Both the position numbers and the translations under genes were made by a program. Shown one piece after another: positions 1 through 8,407 of a stretch of 64,000 bases of DNA. Position 1 is the stretch's first letter, and each line of letters starts with the position of its first letter. The notes under the pieces were generated by a model, which was not told the origin of the DNA, made no database searches, and saw nothing but the letters and a program-made list of their open reading frames with translations. The DNA is from Mesorhizobium qingshengii (GTDB lineage Bacteria; Pseudomonadota; Alphaproteobacteria; Rhizobiales; Rhizobiaceae): contig NZ_JAPFQA010000009.1 in assembly GCF_027563465.1 (NCBI RefSeq), positions 141,224 to 205,223 of the forward strand. Reading direction: 5' to 3'.

Positions 1-42
1 CAGCACCACCTGGTCCGCCCGGCTGTTCGCTGTTTTGTCCAT
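1..42 (-). CDS. 5' end of an unidentified gene, cut by the window edge
   Basis: The first 14 codons of a leftward gene are visible, beginning MDKTANSRADQVVL. The ATG complement is at 40-42 and is preceded on that strand by a good ribosome binding site (GGGGAG, about 6 bases upstream). The product cannot be named from so few residues. It is divergent from the LacI-type regulator, with an operator-like site between them, so it is probably the start of the catabolic operon that the regulator controls. Confidence 0.5.
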   Translation of the reverse strand, partial: MDKTANSRADQVVL

Positions 43-93
43 TGCGATCTCCCCGGCATTCTGAAGGCGCGCACCTGTTAGCAATAGCTGTTT

Positions 94-109
94 TTGGTAG
101 CGGTAACAA
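94..109. promoter_or_regulatory. Imperfect GntR/LacI-type operator half-matched to the site at 1295-1310
   Basis: TTGGTAGCGGTAACAA has one perfect half-site (GGTAACA) of the palindrome found downstream of the regulator gene; the other half matches in 5 of 8 positions. It lies between the divergent partial gene at the left edge and the LacI-type gene, where an autoregulatory operator is expected. This is inference from sequence similarity between the two sites. Confidence 0.45.
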
Positions 110-186
110 TAGAATCTCGAAATTCTGCGGTGAAGGCTTGTTTGTGCGCGCGCGCAATGATTTGATTTCTGCCGCCACGTCGGACT

Positions 187-1236
187 GTGACAGGAATGCC
201 GAAAAAATCATCTGGAGACGGAAACACGCACGGTGGGAGCGCAAGGATGCGCGACGTGGCGGTCCGCGCCGGCGTCTCCACCATGACCGTTTCACGAGTG
301 CTGAACGAGCCCGGCAAAGTCTCCGAGGAGATGCGCGAAAGGGTGCTCCGTGTGGTTCGCGAGATCGGCTATCTGCCGAACCACCTGGCAGGCAACCTCT
401 CGTCGAGCCGCTCCACGACGATCGGCCTTATCGTCCCGAGCATCGACAATTCTATCTATACGCAAACGGTCAAAGGCCTTTCGGAAGTGCTCAAGCGCTC
501 GGGCTTCCAGCTGATGATCGCAGAGTCTGGCTATGACCCCAACGAAGAGGAAGAACTGATTACGATCTTCCTCAGTCAGCGTGTGAGTGGCTTGGTCCTG
601 CACAGCACCGAGCATACACCGCAAGCCGCGGAGAAGATCCGGAAATCTGGCATTCCCGTCGTCGAAAACGGCAATATACCGGAAGAACCACTGGATATGG
701 TGGTCAGTTTTTCCAACCACGATGCATCCTACGCGATGACGATGCATCTCGGCCGGCTTGGATACCGCAAGATTGCTTTCGCCAGTCTTTACTCGGTGCA
801 TAACGACCGCTCGAAAGACCGGCTGCAAGGTTATCAAGCCGCGCTGAAGCAGCTTGGACTGGATCCCGACCCTCGTATCGTGCTGGAGACCGAGCGAGGC
901 CTCGCCGCCGGGGCGGAAGTGGTGGCACGCGTGGTGCAGAGCGTACCAGAAGTCGACGCCCTGTTTTGTGCGGGAGACGTGCTGGCGGTTGGCGCCCTCT
1001 TTGAATGCCAGAAACGCGGCTGGCCGGTCCCCGGCCGGCTTGCTCTGGCAAGCTTCGACGATGTGGACCTTCTGCGCCACGTCAGCCCATCCGTCAGCAC
1101 CCTAAGGCTGCCTCGCTATGACATCGGCGAGCGGACGGCGCGAATCCTGCTGAGCCGAATCATGGACGGCGCTGAGCATCTGCGCGGCAGCGTGATCGAC
1201 CTGAAATTCGAATTGATCCAGCGCGAGAGCACCTGA
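187..1236 (+). CDS. LacI/GalR-family transcriptional regulator (GntR-like)
   Basis: A sugar- or sugar-acid-responsive DNA-binding repressor. Residues 21-40 form the LacI helix-turn-helix (MRDVAVRAGVSTMTVSRVLN), followed by the hinge helix region (YLPNHLAGNL). A periplasmic-binding-protein-like effector domain then fills residues 75-349. The length of 349 aa is normal for the family. The start could be GTG at 187 or ATG at 196; neither has a strong ribosome binding site. The downstream palindrome CTGTTACCGGTAACAG at 1295-1310 matches the known operator type of the GntR (gluconate) branch of the LacI family, so the gene probably controls both the leftward operon and the SDR operon. The effector is not identifiable. 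Confidence 0.92.
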   Translation: MTGMPKKSSGDGNTHGGSARMRDVAVRAGVSTMTVSRVLNEPGKVSEEMRERVLRVVREIGYLPNHLAGNLSSSRSTTIGLIVPSIDNSIYTQTVKGLSEVLKRSGFQLMIAESGYDPNEEEELITIFLSQRVSGLVLHSTEHTPQAAEKIRKSGIPVVENGNIPEEPLDMVVSFSNHDASYAMTMHLGRLGYRKIAFASLYSVHNDRSKDRLQGYQAALKQLGLDPDPRIVLETERGLAAGAEVVARVVQSVPEVDALFCAGDVLAVGALFECQKRGWPVPGRLALASFDDVDLLRHVSPSVSTLRLPRYDIGERTARILLSRIMDGAEHLRGSVIDLKFELIQREST

Positions 1237-1294
1237 CCTCAGATATCCGGTATCACCCGTTGCATCGCTGACGTCGCTGCTCTAGACTTAAAAT

Positions 1295-1310
1295 CTGTTA
1301 CCGGTAACAG
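1295..1310. promoter_or_regulatory. Perfect 16-bp palindromic operator, CTGTTACCGGTAACAG
   Basis: The 16 bases are their own reverse complement and have the TGTTACCGGTAACA core known for GntR-branch LacI regulators. The site lies 59 bases after the end of the LacI-type gene and 52 bases before the SDR start, so it probably overlaps the promoter of the 1.36-5.46 kb operon. The match to the regulator immediately upstream makes it the likely target. Confidence 0.75.
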
Positions 1311-1362
1311 AATGAGGTCGCTGCATTAGCCCGACAATCGGGCCAGGGCGAGGACCTTGGTG

Positions 1363-2223
1363 ATGCTCACAAAAGCAGCGGGGCAAGGTATGAGCGTGTC
1401 GAAGGAAACAGCACAGCCGATGCTTCCTGTTCCGACAAAGGTCCTGAGCGAACGCCGCGCGCTGATCACCGGCTCCACGGCGGGGTTGGGACAAGCAATC
1501 GCCGCTCGGCTTGCCGAGGCCGGCTGCAGCGTGATGCTGCATGGGCTCGAAGCGCCCGACGCGGTCGAGTCGCAGCGTCAAGCACTGGCCCAAAGGACAG
1601 GCGCGCAGGTTGCCTATCACAGGGCTGATCTGTCCACGCCCGCCGGTGTCGAGACGCTTGTTGCAGCCGCGAGCGCCGAACTTGGCGGGGTGGATATTCT
1701 TATCAACAACGCGGTCGTACGGCATTTTGCGTCGATCATGGATTTTCCACCCGAGCAATGGGATTTGGCGCTGGCCGTGAACCTTTCGGCCATTTTCCAT
1801 GCCGTCCGGCTGTTGCTGCCACGGATGCGGGCGCAGAACTTCGGGCGCATCTTCAACATAACCTCCGTCTACGGTCTGCGCGGCACACCAGGCCGAGTCG
1901 GCTATGTGACGACGAAATCGGCCATACTGGGCCTTACCCGGGCAGTGGCGTTGGAGAACCTGGACGTTGACGTCACCTGCCATAGTCTCTGCCCGGGTTC
2001 GGTTCTGACACCCGGTACCGAGAGCCGGGTGGAAGAATTGATGGCGGATCGACGCATTGACCGCGGTGCGGCAGAGCGCCTCTTCCTGGAAGGCAAGCAG
2101 CCCGGCGGCAGCTTCGTCTCACCGCAGAGCGTCTCCGATCTCCTGGTTTTTCTCTGCGGGCCGATTGCCCGTGACATGACGGGAGCCATGCTTCCGGTCG
2201 AGGGAGGATGGCTTGCCAGCTAA
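1363..2223 (+). CDS. Short-chain dehydrogenase/reductase (3-hydroxybutyrate dehydrogenase-like)
   Basis: An NAD(P)-dependent oxidoreductase of the classical SDR family. The cofactor motif TGSTAGLG is at residues 36-43, the NNA motif follows (INNAVV), and the catalytic triad reads S168, Y181 and K185 in the usual Y-x3-K spacing. I chose ATG 1363 because AGGA lies 8 bases upstream; TTG 1357, GTG 1360 and ATG 1390 are alternatives. With ATG 1363 the N-terminus is about 30 residues longer than typical, so ATG 1390 is possible. It is the first gene after the perfect operator at 1295 and is followed at 58 bases by the lactonase gene. Its substrate is probably a hydroxy acid or sugar-derived alcohol; this is inference from context. 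Confidence 0.88.
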   Translation: MLTKAAGQGMSVSKETAQPMLPVPTKVLSERRALITGSTAGLGQAIAARLAEAGCSVMLHGLEAPDAVESQRQALAQRTGAQVAYHRADLSTPAGVETLVAAASAELGGVDILINNAVVRHFASIMDFPPEQWDLALAVNLSAIFHAVRLLLPRMRAQNFGRIFNITSVYGLRGTPGRVGYVTTKSAILGLTRAVALENLDVDVTCHSLCPGSVLTPGTESRVEELMADRRIDRGAAERLFLEGKQPGGSFVSPQSVSDLLVFLCGPIARDMTGAMLPVEGGWLAS

Positions 2224-2281
2224 GCGGACCCGATCGACGTGATTTGGCGCCATACCGGCTTGGCAGCGAAAGGAGCCACGC

Positions 2282-3082
2282 ATGGATGATACTTATGAAC
2301 TCTACGCGGTTCGCTACGGTCACCACGACCGCAATGCAGCCGCGAATTTTATCGGCGGCGATCCGCATGATGGCCCGATGCCTCTCGACTACTTTGTCTG
2401 GGCCATCGTCGGCAAGACGCGGACCTTTGTGTTCGACACCGGCTTTGACGCCAAGGTGGCGCAGAAGCGGCAACGGCATTTGCTGCGGCCGGTCGGCGAG
2501 GGTCTGAAGATGATCGGGATCGAACCTGATAAGGTCGAGGACGTCATCCTGTCGCATATGCATTTCGATCACGCGGGCAACCACGACCTGTTTCCGAATG
2601 CCCGCTACCACGTCCAGGACGTGGAGATGGCCTATTGCACCGGGCGTTGCATGTGCCACGACTATCTGCGCCACCCCTTCGCCTACGAGGACGTGGCCAG
2701 CATGGTAGCCAAACTCTTCGCCGGGCGGGTAACCTTCCATGACGGGGTCAGTGAGATCGCTCCCAATCTCACGGTGCATCGCGTCGGTGGCCACTCGAAG
2801 GGATTGCAGGTCGTCCGGGTGAAGACAGCGCGCGGCTGGGTGGTGCTCGGCTCAGACGCTTCGCACTTCTATGCCAATTTCGAGCAGAACCGACCCTTCC
2901 CGGTGCTGGAGAGCGCGACCGATATGCTGGAAGGCTATGCCACGATGCGCAAGCTCGCGAGTTCGCCCAAGCATGTCATTCCCGGCCATGACCCGCTCGT
3001 CCTGACGCGCTATCCGGCCGCATTGCCGGGGGTCGACGATATCGTGCGCCTGGATCTCAATCCGATCGCGGAAGCGCCCTGA
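2282..3082 (+). CDS. Metallo-beta-lactamase-fold lactonase (N-acyl-homoserine-lactonase family)
   Basis: A 266-residue zinc hydrolase of the AttM/AhlD branch. The metal motif HMHFDH is at residues 92-97 (H92, H94, D96, H97). A later His (HRVGGHSKG) and Asp (GSDASHFY) supply the remaining ligands expected in this fold. There is no signal peptide, so it acts in the cytoplasm. The ribosome binding site AAAGGAG fits ATG 2282. In this operon, next to SDR and 3-hydroxyisobutyrate dehydrogenase-like genes under a sugar-type regulator, it may open a sugar lactone rather than quench quorum signals. The family includes both activities, and sequence alone does not decide. Confidence 0.85.
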   Translation: MDDTYELYAVRYGHHDRNAAANFIGGDPHDGPMPLDYFVWAIVGKTRTFVFDTGFDAKVAQKRQRHLLRPVGEGLKMIGIEPDKVEDVILSHMHFDHAGNHDLFPNARYHVQDVEMAYCTGRCMCHDYLRHPFAYEDVASMVAKLFAGRVTFHDGVSEIAPNLTVHRVGGHSKGLQVVRVKTARGWVVLGSDASHFYANFEQNRPFPVLESATDMLEGYATMRKLASSPKHVIPGHDPLVLTRYPAALPGVDDIVRLDLNPIAEAP

Positions 3083-3125
3083 GCGCGCGGACCCGAGCAG
3101 CACTCGACCTTTAAAGGAGTTCACG

Positions 3126-4034
3126 ATGACCAACCTCAGACTGGGTTTTGCCGGTATTGGACGCATGGGAACGCCGATGGTGAAACGGCTCATGGCGGCC
3201 GGGTACACAGTAAGCGTTTACGACACCAACGACGTCGCTGTTTCGGCGTTGACAAGAGAGGGAGCGGGAAGGGCCAAGACGCCGGCGGAGCTCATGGGCC
3301 TGTCCGACGTGGTCCTTTTGTCGCTTCCGACGCCTGAGATTGTGTACGCCGTGGCGCTCGGCCCCGATGGGCTTGCCTCGGGCAAGGGAGCGAAAATCGT
3401 CATCGATCTGTCGACCACCGGCCCGCGCGCCGAGCGGCAGGTGGCGGAAGGCTTGAGGGCCGCCGGCATTACGACAGTCGACTGTCCGGTAAGCGGTGGC
3501 GTCGGCGGCGCCGGGAAGGGCACGCTCGCCATGATGGTTGCCTGCGATGTTTCGATGATGGAGACGGTGCGACCAATTCTCGAGACGCTCGGGAAGCCTA
3601 TCCACGTCGGCGCCGAGCCGGGCATGGGGCAAATGGTCAAAGTGATCAACAACCTGATGTCGGTCACGGCGCTGTCCATTGCCTCCGAAGCGCTGGTGCT
3701 CGCCACCAAGGCCGGGCTCGATCCCGATGTCCTGATCGAAGTTGTCAATTCGGGCAGCGGAAGCTCCAATGCAACGATGACCAAGATTCCGAAATTTGTC
3801 CTGCCCCGCAGCTTCGATTTCGGCTTCTCGATTGGTCTGTCGGCGAAGGATATTCGTCTCTGCCTCGAGGAGAGCGACGCGCTCGGCGTGCCCATGATCG
3901 TGGGCGGCGCGGTCAGGCAGCTTCTGACGGTGGCAAAGAGCGATCTTGGCGCGGATGCGGACCTTACCGAAATCATCAAGCCGATAGAGAACTGGGCCGG
4001 CGTGACGGTCGCCGGCAGGAAGGCGAGGGGCTGA
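3126..4034 (+). CDS. NAD(P)-dependent beta-hydroxyacid dehydrogenase (3-hydroxyisobutyrate/tartronate semialdehyde type)
   Basis: A 302-residue 6-phosphogluconate-dehydrogenase-superfamily enzyme. The Rossmann motif GFAGIGRMG is at residues 7-15, the substrate-binding motif SGGVGGA at 123-129, and the catalytic lysine K172 lies in VKVINNLM. It oxidises a beta-hydroxy acid or reduces the matching semialdehyde. A strong ribosome binding site (AAAGGAG) lies 7 bases before ATG 3126. The gene sits in the middle of the four-gene operon, 43 bases after the lactonase, which suggests a role in breakdown of a sugar acid or branched-chain intermediate. The exact substrate is not known. Confidence 0.9.
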   Translation: MTNLRLGFAGIGRMGTPMVKRLMAAGYTVSVYDTNDVAVSALTREGAGRAKTPAELMGLSDVVLLSLPTPEIVYAVALGPDGLASGKGAKIVIDLSTTGPRAERQVAEGLRAAGITTVDCPVSGGVGGAGKGTLAMMVACDVSMMETVRPILETLGKPIHVGAEPGMGQMVKVINNLMSVTALSIASEALVLATKAGLDPDVLIEVVNSGSGSSNATMTKIPKFVLPRSFDFGFSIGLSAKDIRLCLEESDALGVPMIVGGAVRQLLTVAKSDLGADADLTEIIKPIENWAGVTVAGRKARG

Positions 4035-4066
4035 TTCCTGGCAACTTGCAGATCGGAGGCTCGCTC

Positions 4067-5455
4067 ATGACCGGCGATGTATCACAGCCTTTCGCGGCAG
4101 GCCTGTCGCGCCGGCTCGCCGCCTTCGTGCATCGCTCCCGGTGGGAGGATGTCCCGGAGCCAGTCCGCGCGCACGCGATGAGGGCGATCTTCAATGGCTT
4201 CGGAACAGCGCTCGGCGGGTCGTCCGATCAGGCGGTGCTGCGGCTGACCAAAAGCCTCGCGCCTTTTTCGGCTGGCGAGAACGCGACCGTGATCGGCCAT
4301 GCCCAGCGGCGGGACGCATTGACGGCCGCTTTCCTGAACGCAGCGGCCATGAATGTCTTCGACTTCGACGATACCCATGCTGGCACTATCATCCATCCCA
4401 CCGCGCCCGTTGCGCCCGTCGTGCTCGCGCTGGCTGAAACGCGGCCGACCAGTGGTGCGGAACTCCTTCACGCTTTTACTCTTGGAGTGGAAGTCGCTTG
4501 CCGCATCGGCAATGCAGTCTCCCCTGGCCATTATGACCGCGGCTGGCATATCACGTCCACATGTGGAATCTTCGGTGCCGCCGTGGCCGCCGCGAAGCTC
4601 CTCAAGCTCGGCGAGAACGAGATACTGTGGGCGCTCGGCAATGCTTCCGCGCAAGCTTCAGGTCTCGTCGAGACCCTCGGCTTCATGGCCAAGAGCACTG
4701 GCGTCGGCAATGCGGCCCGCGGCGGTCTCATCTCGGCCCTGATGGCGCAGTGCGGCGTCGAAGGGCCGCCACAGCCGCTCGAGGGACCGCGCGGCTTCCT
4801 CAAAGTCTGCTCGGATCACCCAAGGCCTGAACTGATCGAGGGCGGACTGGGGAGGGACTGGGAAATTCTGCGCACTATGTTCAAGCCCTATCCCTGTGGA
4901 GTGGTGTTGAACCCCGTAATTGATGCTTGCCTTGCTGCTCGTGCCACCCCCAATTTCTCCGCCAATCAGATTGCCGAGGTTGTCGTGCGCGGTGCCCCCT
5001 TGCTCAAGGCTCGTGCCGACCGACCGGAAGTCACCACGGGGCGCGAGGCGCAGGTGAGCGCCCAGCATGCGGTGGCTGTCAGTCTGCTGCGCGGTCATGC
5101 CGGCGCTGAAGAATTCAGTGATGCGGCGGTCAACGATCCGCTTGTCAGGGGCCTGCGCGCCAAGGTTCGCCCTGTTGAGATCGATGCCAACACGGCGGTT
5201 GAGGCCGCTCATGTCTCGATCCGGTTTGCGGATGGCTCTTCACTGGTCGTGTCCGAAAAAGCTGCTACTGGCAGCCTCGCTCGACCTATGTCTGACTCAG
5301 CACTCCGAGAGAAATTTGCCGCCCTCGCGCGTTACGGCTGTCCGACGCTCGGCGTGGCTCCACTTGCCCGTACGCTGTGGACGCTTGCCGATCAAAAAAA
5401 CTCTGGTGATCTCATGGTTCTCGCTCGGCCGAGCTCCGGGGTTGTCCGCGAATAA
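4067..5455 (+). CDS. MmgE/PrpD family protein
   Basis: A 462-residue member of the MmgE/PrpD family, which includes 2-methylcitrate dehydratase, cis-aconitate decarboxylase and many uncharacterised dehydratases or isomerases of dicarboxylic substrates. The characteristic segment NVFDFDDTHAGTIIHPTAP is present near residue 90, followed by the conserved all-helical domain. I chose ATG 4067 because GGAGG lies 7 bases upstream; an ATG at 4046 has none. There is no prpB or prpC nearby, so this is probably not the methylcitrate cycle enzyme. It closes the operon, 32 bases after the dehydrogenase, and is convergent with the ornithine cyclodeaminase gene. Confidence 0.88.
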   Translation: MTGDVSQPFAAGLSRRLAAFVHRSRWEDVPEPVRAHAMRAIFNGFGTALGGSSDQAVLRLTKSLAPFSAGENATVIGHAQRRDALTAAFLNAAAMNVFDFDDTHAGTIIHPTAPVAPVVLALAETRPTSGAELLHAFTLGVEVACRIGNAVSPGHYDRGWHITSTCGIFGAAVAAAKLLKLGENEILWALGNASAQASGLVETLGFMAKSTGVGNAARGGLISALMAQCGVEGPPQPLEGPRGFLKVCSDHPRPELIEGGLGRDWEILRTMFKPYPCGVVLNPVIDACLAARATPNFSANQIAEVVVRGAPLLKARADRPEVTTGREAQVSAQHAVAVSLLRGHAGAEEFSDAAVNDPLVRGLRAKVRPVEIDANTAVEAAHVSIRFADGSSLVVSEKAATGSLARPMSDSALREKFAALARYGCPTLGVAPLARTLWTLADQKNSGDLMVLARPSSGVVRE

Positions 5456-5626
5456 ACGTCCTTCAGTGCGGATCGCTGTCCATGCTTGGTAACGTCCTCG
5501 AAGAAGGCCGAGGTGACGGAGCGCGACCGAACGGTGATGCGATTGCCGACCGCCTCGTGTCTTGTCCTGCCTGCGAAGGTCCATCTCCGGTGATGTATAT
5601 GCCCGAGGGGACATCCCGTTGAATCC

Positions 5627-6688
5627 TCATGCAGCAGGCTGCATGGCCGCCCTCAGCAGCATGCCGAACAGGTCTCGAGGCTCGTCGGGGTCAGCGAGCA
5701 GATCGAGTTCCTCATAGAGGCCGGTCGCCTGCAGCTGGTCGCGCACATAGCGCAGCGCCGAAAAATCCTCGATCGCGAAACCGACTGAATCGAACAGCGT
5801 GATCTGCTTGGCGTCCCGGCGTCCTTGGGCTTTGGCGACGATCACTTCCCAGAGCTCGGTCACCGGATGGTTGGCATCCAGCTGCTGGATCTCGCCCTCA
5901 ATGCGTGTCTGTGGCGGGAACTCGACGAAAATGTCCGAGCGCAGCAGGATGTCTTTGTGCAGTTCGGTCTTGCCGGGACAGTCGCCGCCGACGGCGTTGA
6001 TGTGGACGCCGGAGCCGACCATGTTGTCGGTGAGGATGGTGGCGCACTGCTTGTCGGCGGTAACGGTCGTGATGATCCCGGCCCCTTCAACCGCCTCCTG
6101 CGCGGTCCCGCAGATGGTGATGTCGAACCCCATGCCGGCCAGGTTCCTCGCGCATTTCAGCGAGGCGGAACGGTCGATGTCGTAGAGCCTGAGCCGATCG
6201 ATGCCGGTCAACGCCTTGAAGGCGATCGCCTGGAATTCCGACTGGGCGCCGTTGCCGATGATGGCCATGGTTCGCGCGCCGCTCGGCGCCAGATACTTGG
6301 CCGCGACAGCTGACGTAGCGGCGGTGCGAAGCGCGGTCAGGATGGTCATCTCGGTGAGCAGCATCGGGTAGCCGCTCCCAACATCGGCGAGCACGCCGAA
6401 GGCGGTGACCGTCTGCAAACCCTGGCGCATGTTCTTGGGGTGGCCGTTGACATATTTGAAGCCATAGAGGCGCCCGTCGCTTGTCGGCATCAGTTCGATG
6501 ACGCCGTCGTGGCTGTGAGAGGCGATGCGAGGCGTCTTGTCGAAGAGTTCCCAGCGGCGGAAGTCTTCCTCGATGTAGCCGGCGAGTTCAGTCAGGAAGC
6601 GCTCCACGCCGATGGCGATCACCAGCTTCATCATGCGGTCGACGCTGACGAAGGGGACGATGTTCAGTTTTGCCGTGGTCATTGTCAA
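5627..6688 (-). CDS. ocd: Ornithine cyclodeaminase
   Basis: Converts L-ornithine to L-proline and ammonia with bound NAD. This 353-residue protein has the family signature: substrate lysine K78 (FKYVNGHP), arginine R121 (ALRTAATSA), the NAD loop GNGAQ at 145-149, and the catalytic Asp in VGGDCPGKTEL at about D228. Its start codon overlaps the stop of the arginase gene by 4 bases (ATGA), so the two are translationally coupled. Together they turn arginine into proline and urea. ATG 6688 and ATG 6682 are both possible starts. Control by the divergent Lrp/AsnC gene is likely. Confidence 0.95.
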   Translation of the reverse strand: MTMTTAKLNIVPFVSVDRMMKLVIAIGVERFLTELAGYIEEDFRRWELFDKTPRIASHSHDGVIELMPTSDGRLYGFKYVNGHPKNMRQGLQTVTAFGVLADVGSGYPMLLTEMTILTALRTAATSAVAAKYLAPSGARTMAIIGNGAQSEFQAIAFKALTGIDRLRLYDIDRSASLKCARNLAGMGFDITICGTAQEAVEGAGIITTVTADKQCATILTDNMVGSGVHINAVGGDCPGKTELHKDILLRSDIFVEFPPQTRIEGEIQQLDANHPVTELWEVIVAKAQGRRDAKQITLFDSVGFAIEDFSALRYVRDQLQATGLYEELDLLADPDEPRDLFGMLLRAAMQPAA

Positions 6689-7617
6689 AAGCTCCCGGAG
6701 TGGCTGCGAGTCGGGCGGTCCATGATGCGGCGACCCATCAGGCTCGCCGTCAGGTCGACCATCAGCGTCGCGGTTCGGCCGCGCTCGTCGAGGAACGGGT
6801 TCAACTCGACCAGGTCGAGGCTGGAGACGAGGCCGCTGTCGGACAGCATCTCCATCACCAGATGCGCCTCACGGAACGTCGCGCCGCCGGGAACCGTGGT
6901 GCCGACTGCGGGCGCGATCGACGGGTCGAGGAAGTCGACGTCGAGACTGACATGCAGCAGCCCGTCTTCATCCGACACGCGCGCCAGGAAGGCGCGCAGC
7001 AGCGGCGCGATGCCATGCTCGTCGATGGCGCGCATGTCGTGCACGGTGACCCCCGCCTGGTTGAGCGCGCTACGCTCGGCCGGGTCGACGCTGCGCAGGC
7101 CCATGGCGCAGATACGCTTGGGGTCGACCGCTGCCGGCAGATCCGGGAAATAGCCGCTAAAACCTGGCTGGCCGCTGGCATAAGCGAGCGGGACACCGTG
7201 CAGGTTGCCGCTGGCGGTGGTGTCGAGCGTATGGAAGTCCGGATGCGCGTCGAGCCACAGCACGAACAGCGGGCGTCCGGTCTCGGTGGCGCGGCGGGCG
7301 AGGCCCGACAAGGTCCCGGCCGAGATCGAATGATCACCGCCGAGAAAGATCGGCATGCAGTCCTTGCTGGCCGCGTAGGCGGCCTCCGCAATGGCCGATG
7401 TCCAGGCCGATACCTCAGGCAGGGCCTTCAGCGCCAAATTGCCATGCACAACGCGCCGCACCGGAATTGCCTGGACGGCGCCCATATCCTCGACGGAGTG
7501 GCCGAGGCCGGACAGCACCTCGGCGAGTCCGGCGGTCCTCAGGGCACTTGGCCCCATCTCGCATCCCATTCTGCCAGCGCCGTCCTGCACCGGCGCTCCG
7601 ACGATTCTGCAACGCAT
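6685..7617 (-). CDS. Arginase
   Basis: A 310-residue ureohydrolase that cleaves arginine to ornithine and urea in the cytoplasm. All binuclear manganese motifs are present: GGDH at 93-96, DAHPD at 123-127 and SLDVDFLDP with D226 and D228. The gene is first in a two-gene operon with ornithine cyclodeaminase and overlaps it by 4 bases. It is divergent from an Lrp/AsnC-type regulator across a 134-base intergenic region. This is the same layout as the arginine catabolic genes of other rhizobia and agrobacteria (arcA/arcB), so arginine- or ornithine-responsive activation by the neighbour is expected. Confidence 0.95.
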   Translation of the reverse strand: MRCRIVGAPVQDGAGRMGCEMGPSALRTAGLAEVLSGLGHSVEDMGAVQAIPVRRVVHGNLALKALPEVSAWTSAIAEAAYAASKDCMPIFLGGDHSISAGTLSGLARRATETGRPLFVLWLDAHPDFHTLDTTASGNLHGVPLAYASGQPGFSGYFPDLPAAVDPKRICAMGLRSVDPAERSALNQAGVTVHDMRAIDEHGIAPLLRAFLARVSDEDGLLHVSLDVDFLDPSIAPAVGTTVPGGATFREAHLVMEMLSDSGLVSSLDLVELNPFLDERGRTATLMVDLTASLMGRRIMDRPTRSHSGSF

Positions 7618-7688
7618 TGTTTTTTCCGCGGTTCAAGTTCGAATGGCCGCAAGGGAACCATGGCGAGCCGGCGATATGAACAGGCACA

Positions 7689-7747
7689 ATTGGCAATTCG
7701 AAAAGCATACTTTATCATAATGGCACTCAAGTTGATCAGATTGGCAA
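7689..7747. promoter_or_regulatory. Spaced direct repeat ATTGGCAA in the arginase/Lrp divergent promoter
   Basis: The 8-mer ATTGGCAA occurs at 7689-7696 and again at 7740-7747, 51 bases apart, which is close to five helical turns. The region between is AT-rich compared with the flanks. The second copy ends 4 bases before the Lrp start codon. Lrp-type octamers often bind such phased weak sites, so this is a candidate operator for the adjacent regulator. Confidence 0.35.
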
Positions 7748-7751
7748 GACT

Positions 7752-8192
7752 ATGGATGCGCTGGACGAACGTCTCGTGACCTTGCTGCGGCATGATGCGC
7801 GTCGCAGCGTGTCGGACCTCGCCGTCGATCTCGGCGTCTCGCGCGCCACGGTCAGGGCGCGTATGGAGCGGCTGGAACGATCTGGCGAGATCATCGGCTA
7901 CACGGTGGTTCTGCGCGCCGACGCCGTCGATCAGCGCATCCGCGGGATCATGCTGATCGAGATAGAGGGTCATGCCGCCGACCGCGTGGTTCGGGCGCTG
8001 GGCGGCTTCCCCGAAGTCTCGACCATCCATACCACCAATGGCCGCTGGGACCTGGTGGTCGAACTCGGGACCGCCTCGCTGACGGATTTCGATGCCGTGC
8101 TACGGCGCATCCGGCTCATAGCCGGCATAACGGGCAGCGAAACGAGCCTGCTCCTTGCCACGCCGCGCACGACACGGGCACGACTGACCTAG
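7752..8192 (+). CDS. Lrp/AsnC-family transcriptional regulator of arginine catabolism
   Basis: A 146-residue Lrp-type regulator. The N-terminal helix-turn-helix covers about residues 15-40 (VSDLAVDLGVSRATVRARME). A C-terminal RAM ligand-binding domain follows (GIMLIEIEG through SETSLLLATP). It is divergent from the arginase gene, the usual position for an Lrp-type activator of arginine or ornithine breakdown; PutR and similar regulators in agrobacteria work this way. The start ATG 7752 has GGCAAG upstream. Arginine or ornithine as effector is inferred from context only. Confidence 0.92.
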   Translation: MDALDERLVTLLRHDARRSVSDLAVDLGVSRATVRARMERLERSGEIIGYTVVLRADAVDQRIRGIMLIEIEGHAADRVVRALGGFPEVSTIHTTNGRWDLVVELGTASLTDFDAVLRRIRLIAGITGSETSLLLATPRTTRARLT

Positions 8193-8407
8193 CTGCCGCG
8201 AGATGACGAAGACTGACGGCCAGCTCGAAAAGCCGAACTCGAAGCTTGTGGCAGGATAGATGGGAGGCGATCTCCTGGGGAAACACTCAAGCGGCCAGCC
8301 ACTCTGGAAATCGTGATCAGACCGCGGCAAGGATCGTCAATACGCCCGCATTTTCCGGCCAGACCACCTTTGACTGCAATTCGACTCCAGCCGGCTCCGC
8401 CATGGGA

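Noticed and set aside
7618..7640. Sequence GGTTCAAGTTCGAAT resembling a tRNA T-arm
   Set aside because: No matching acceptor, D or anticodon stems can be formed around it.
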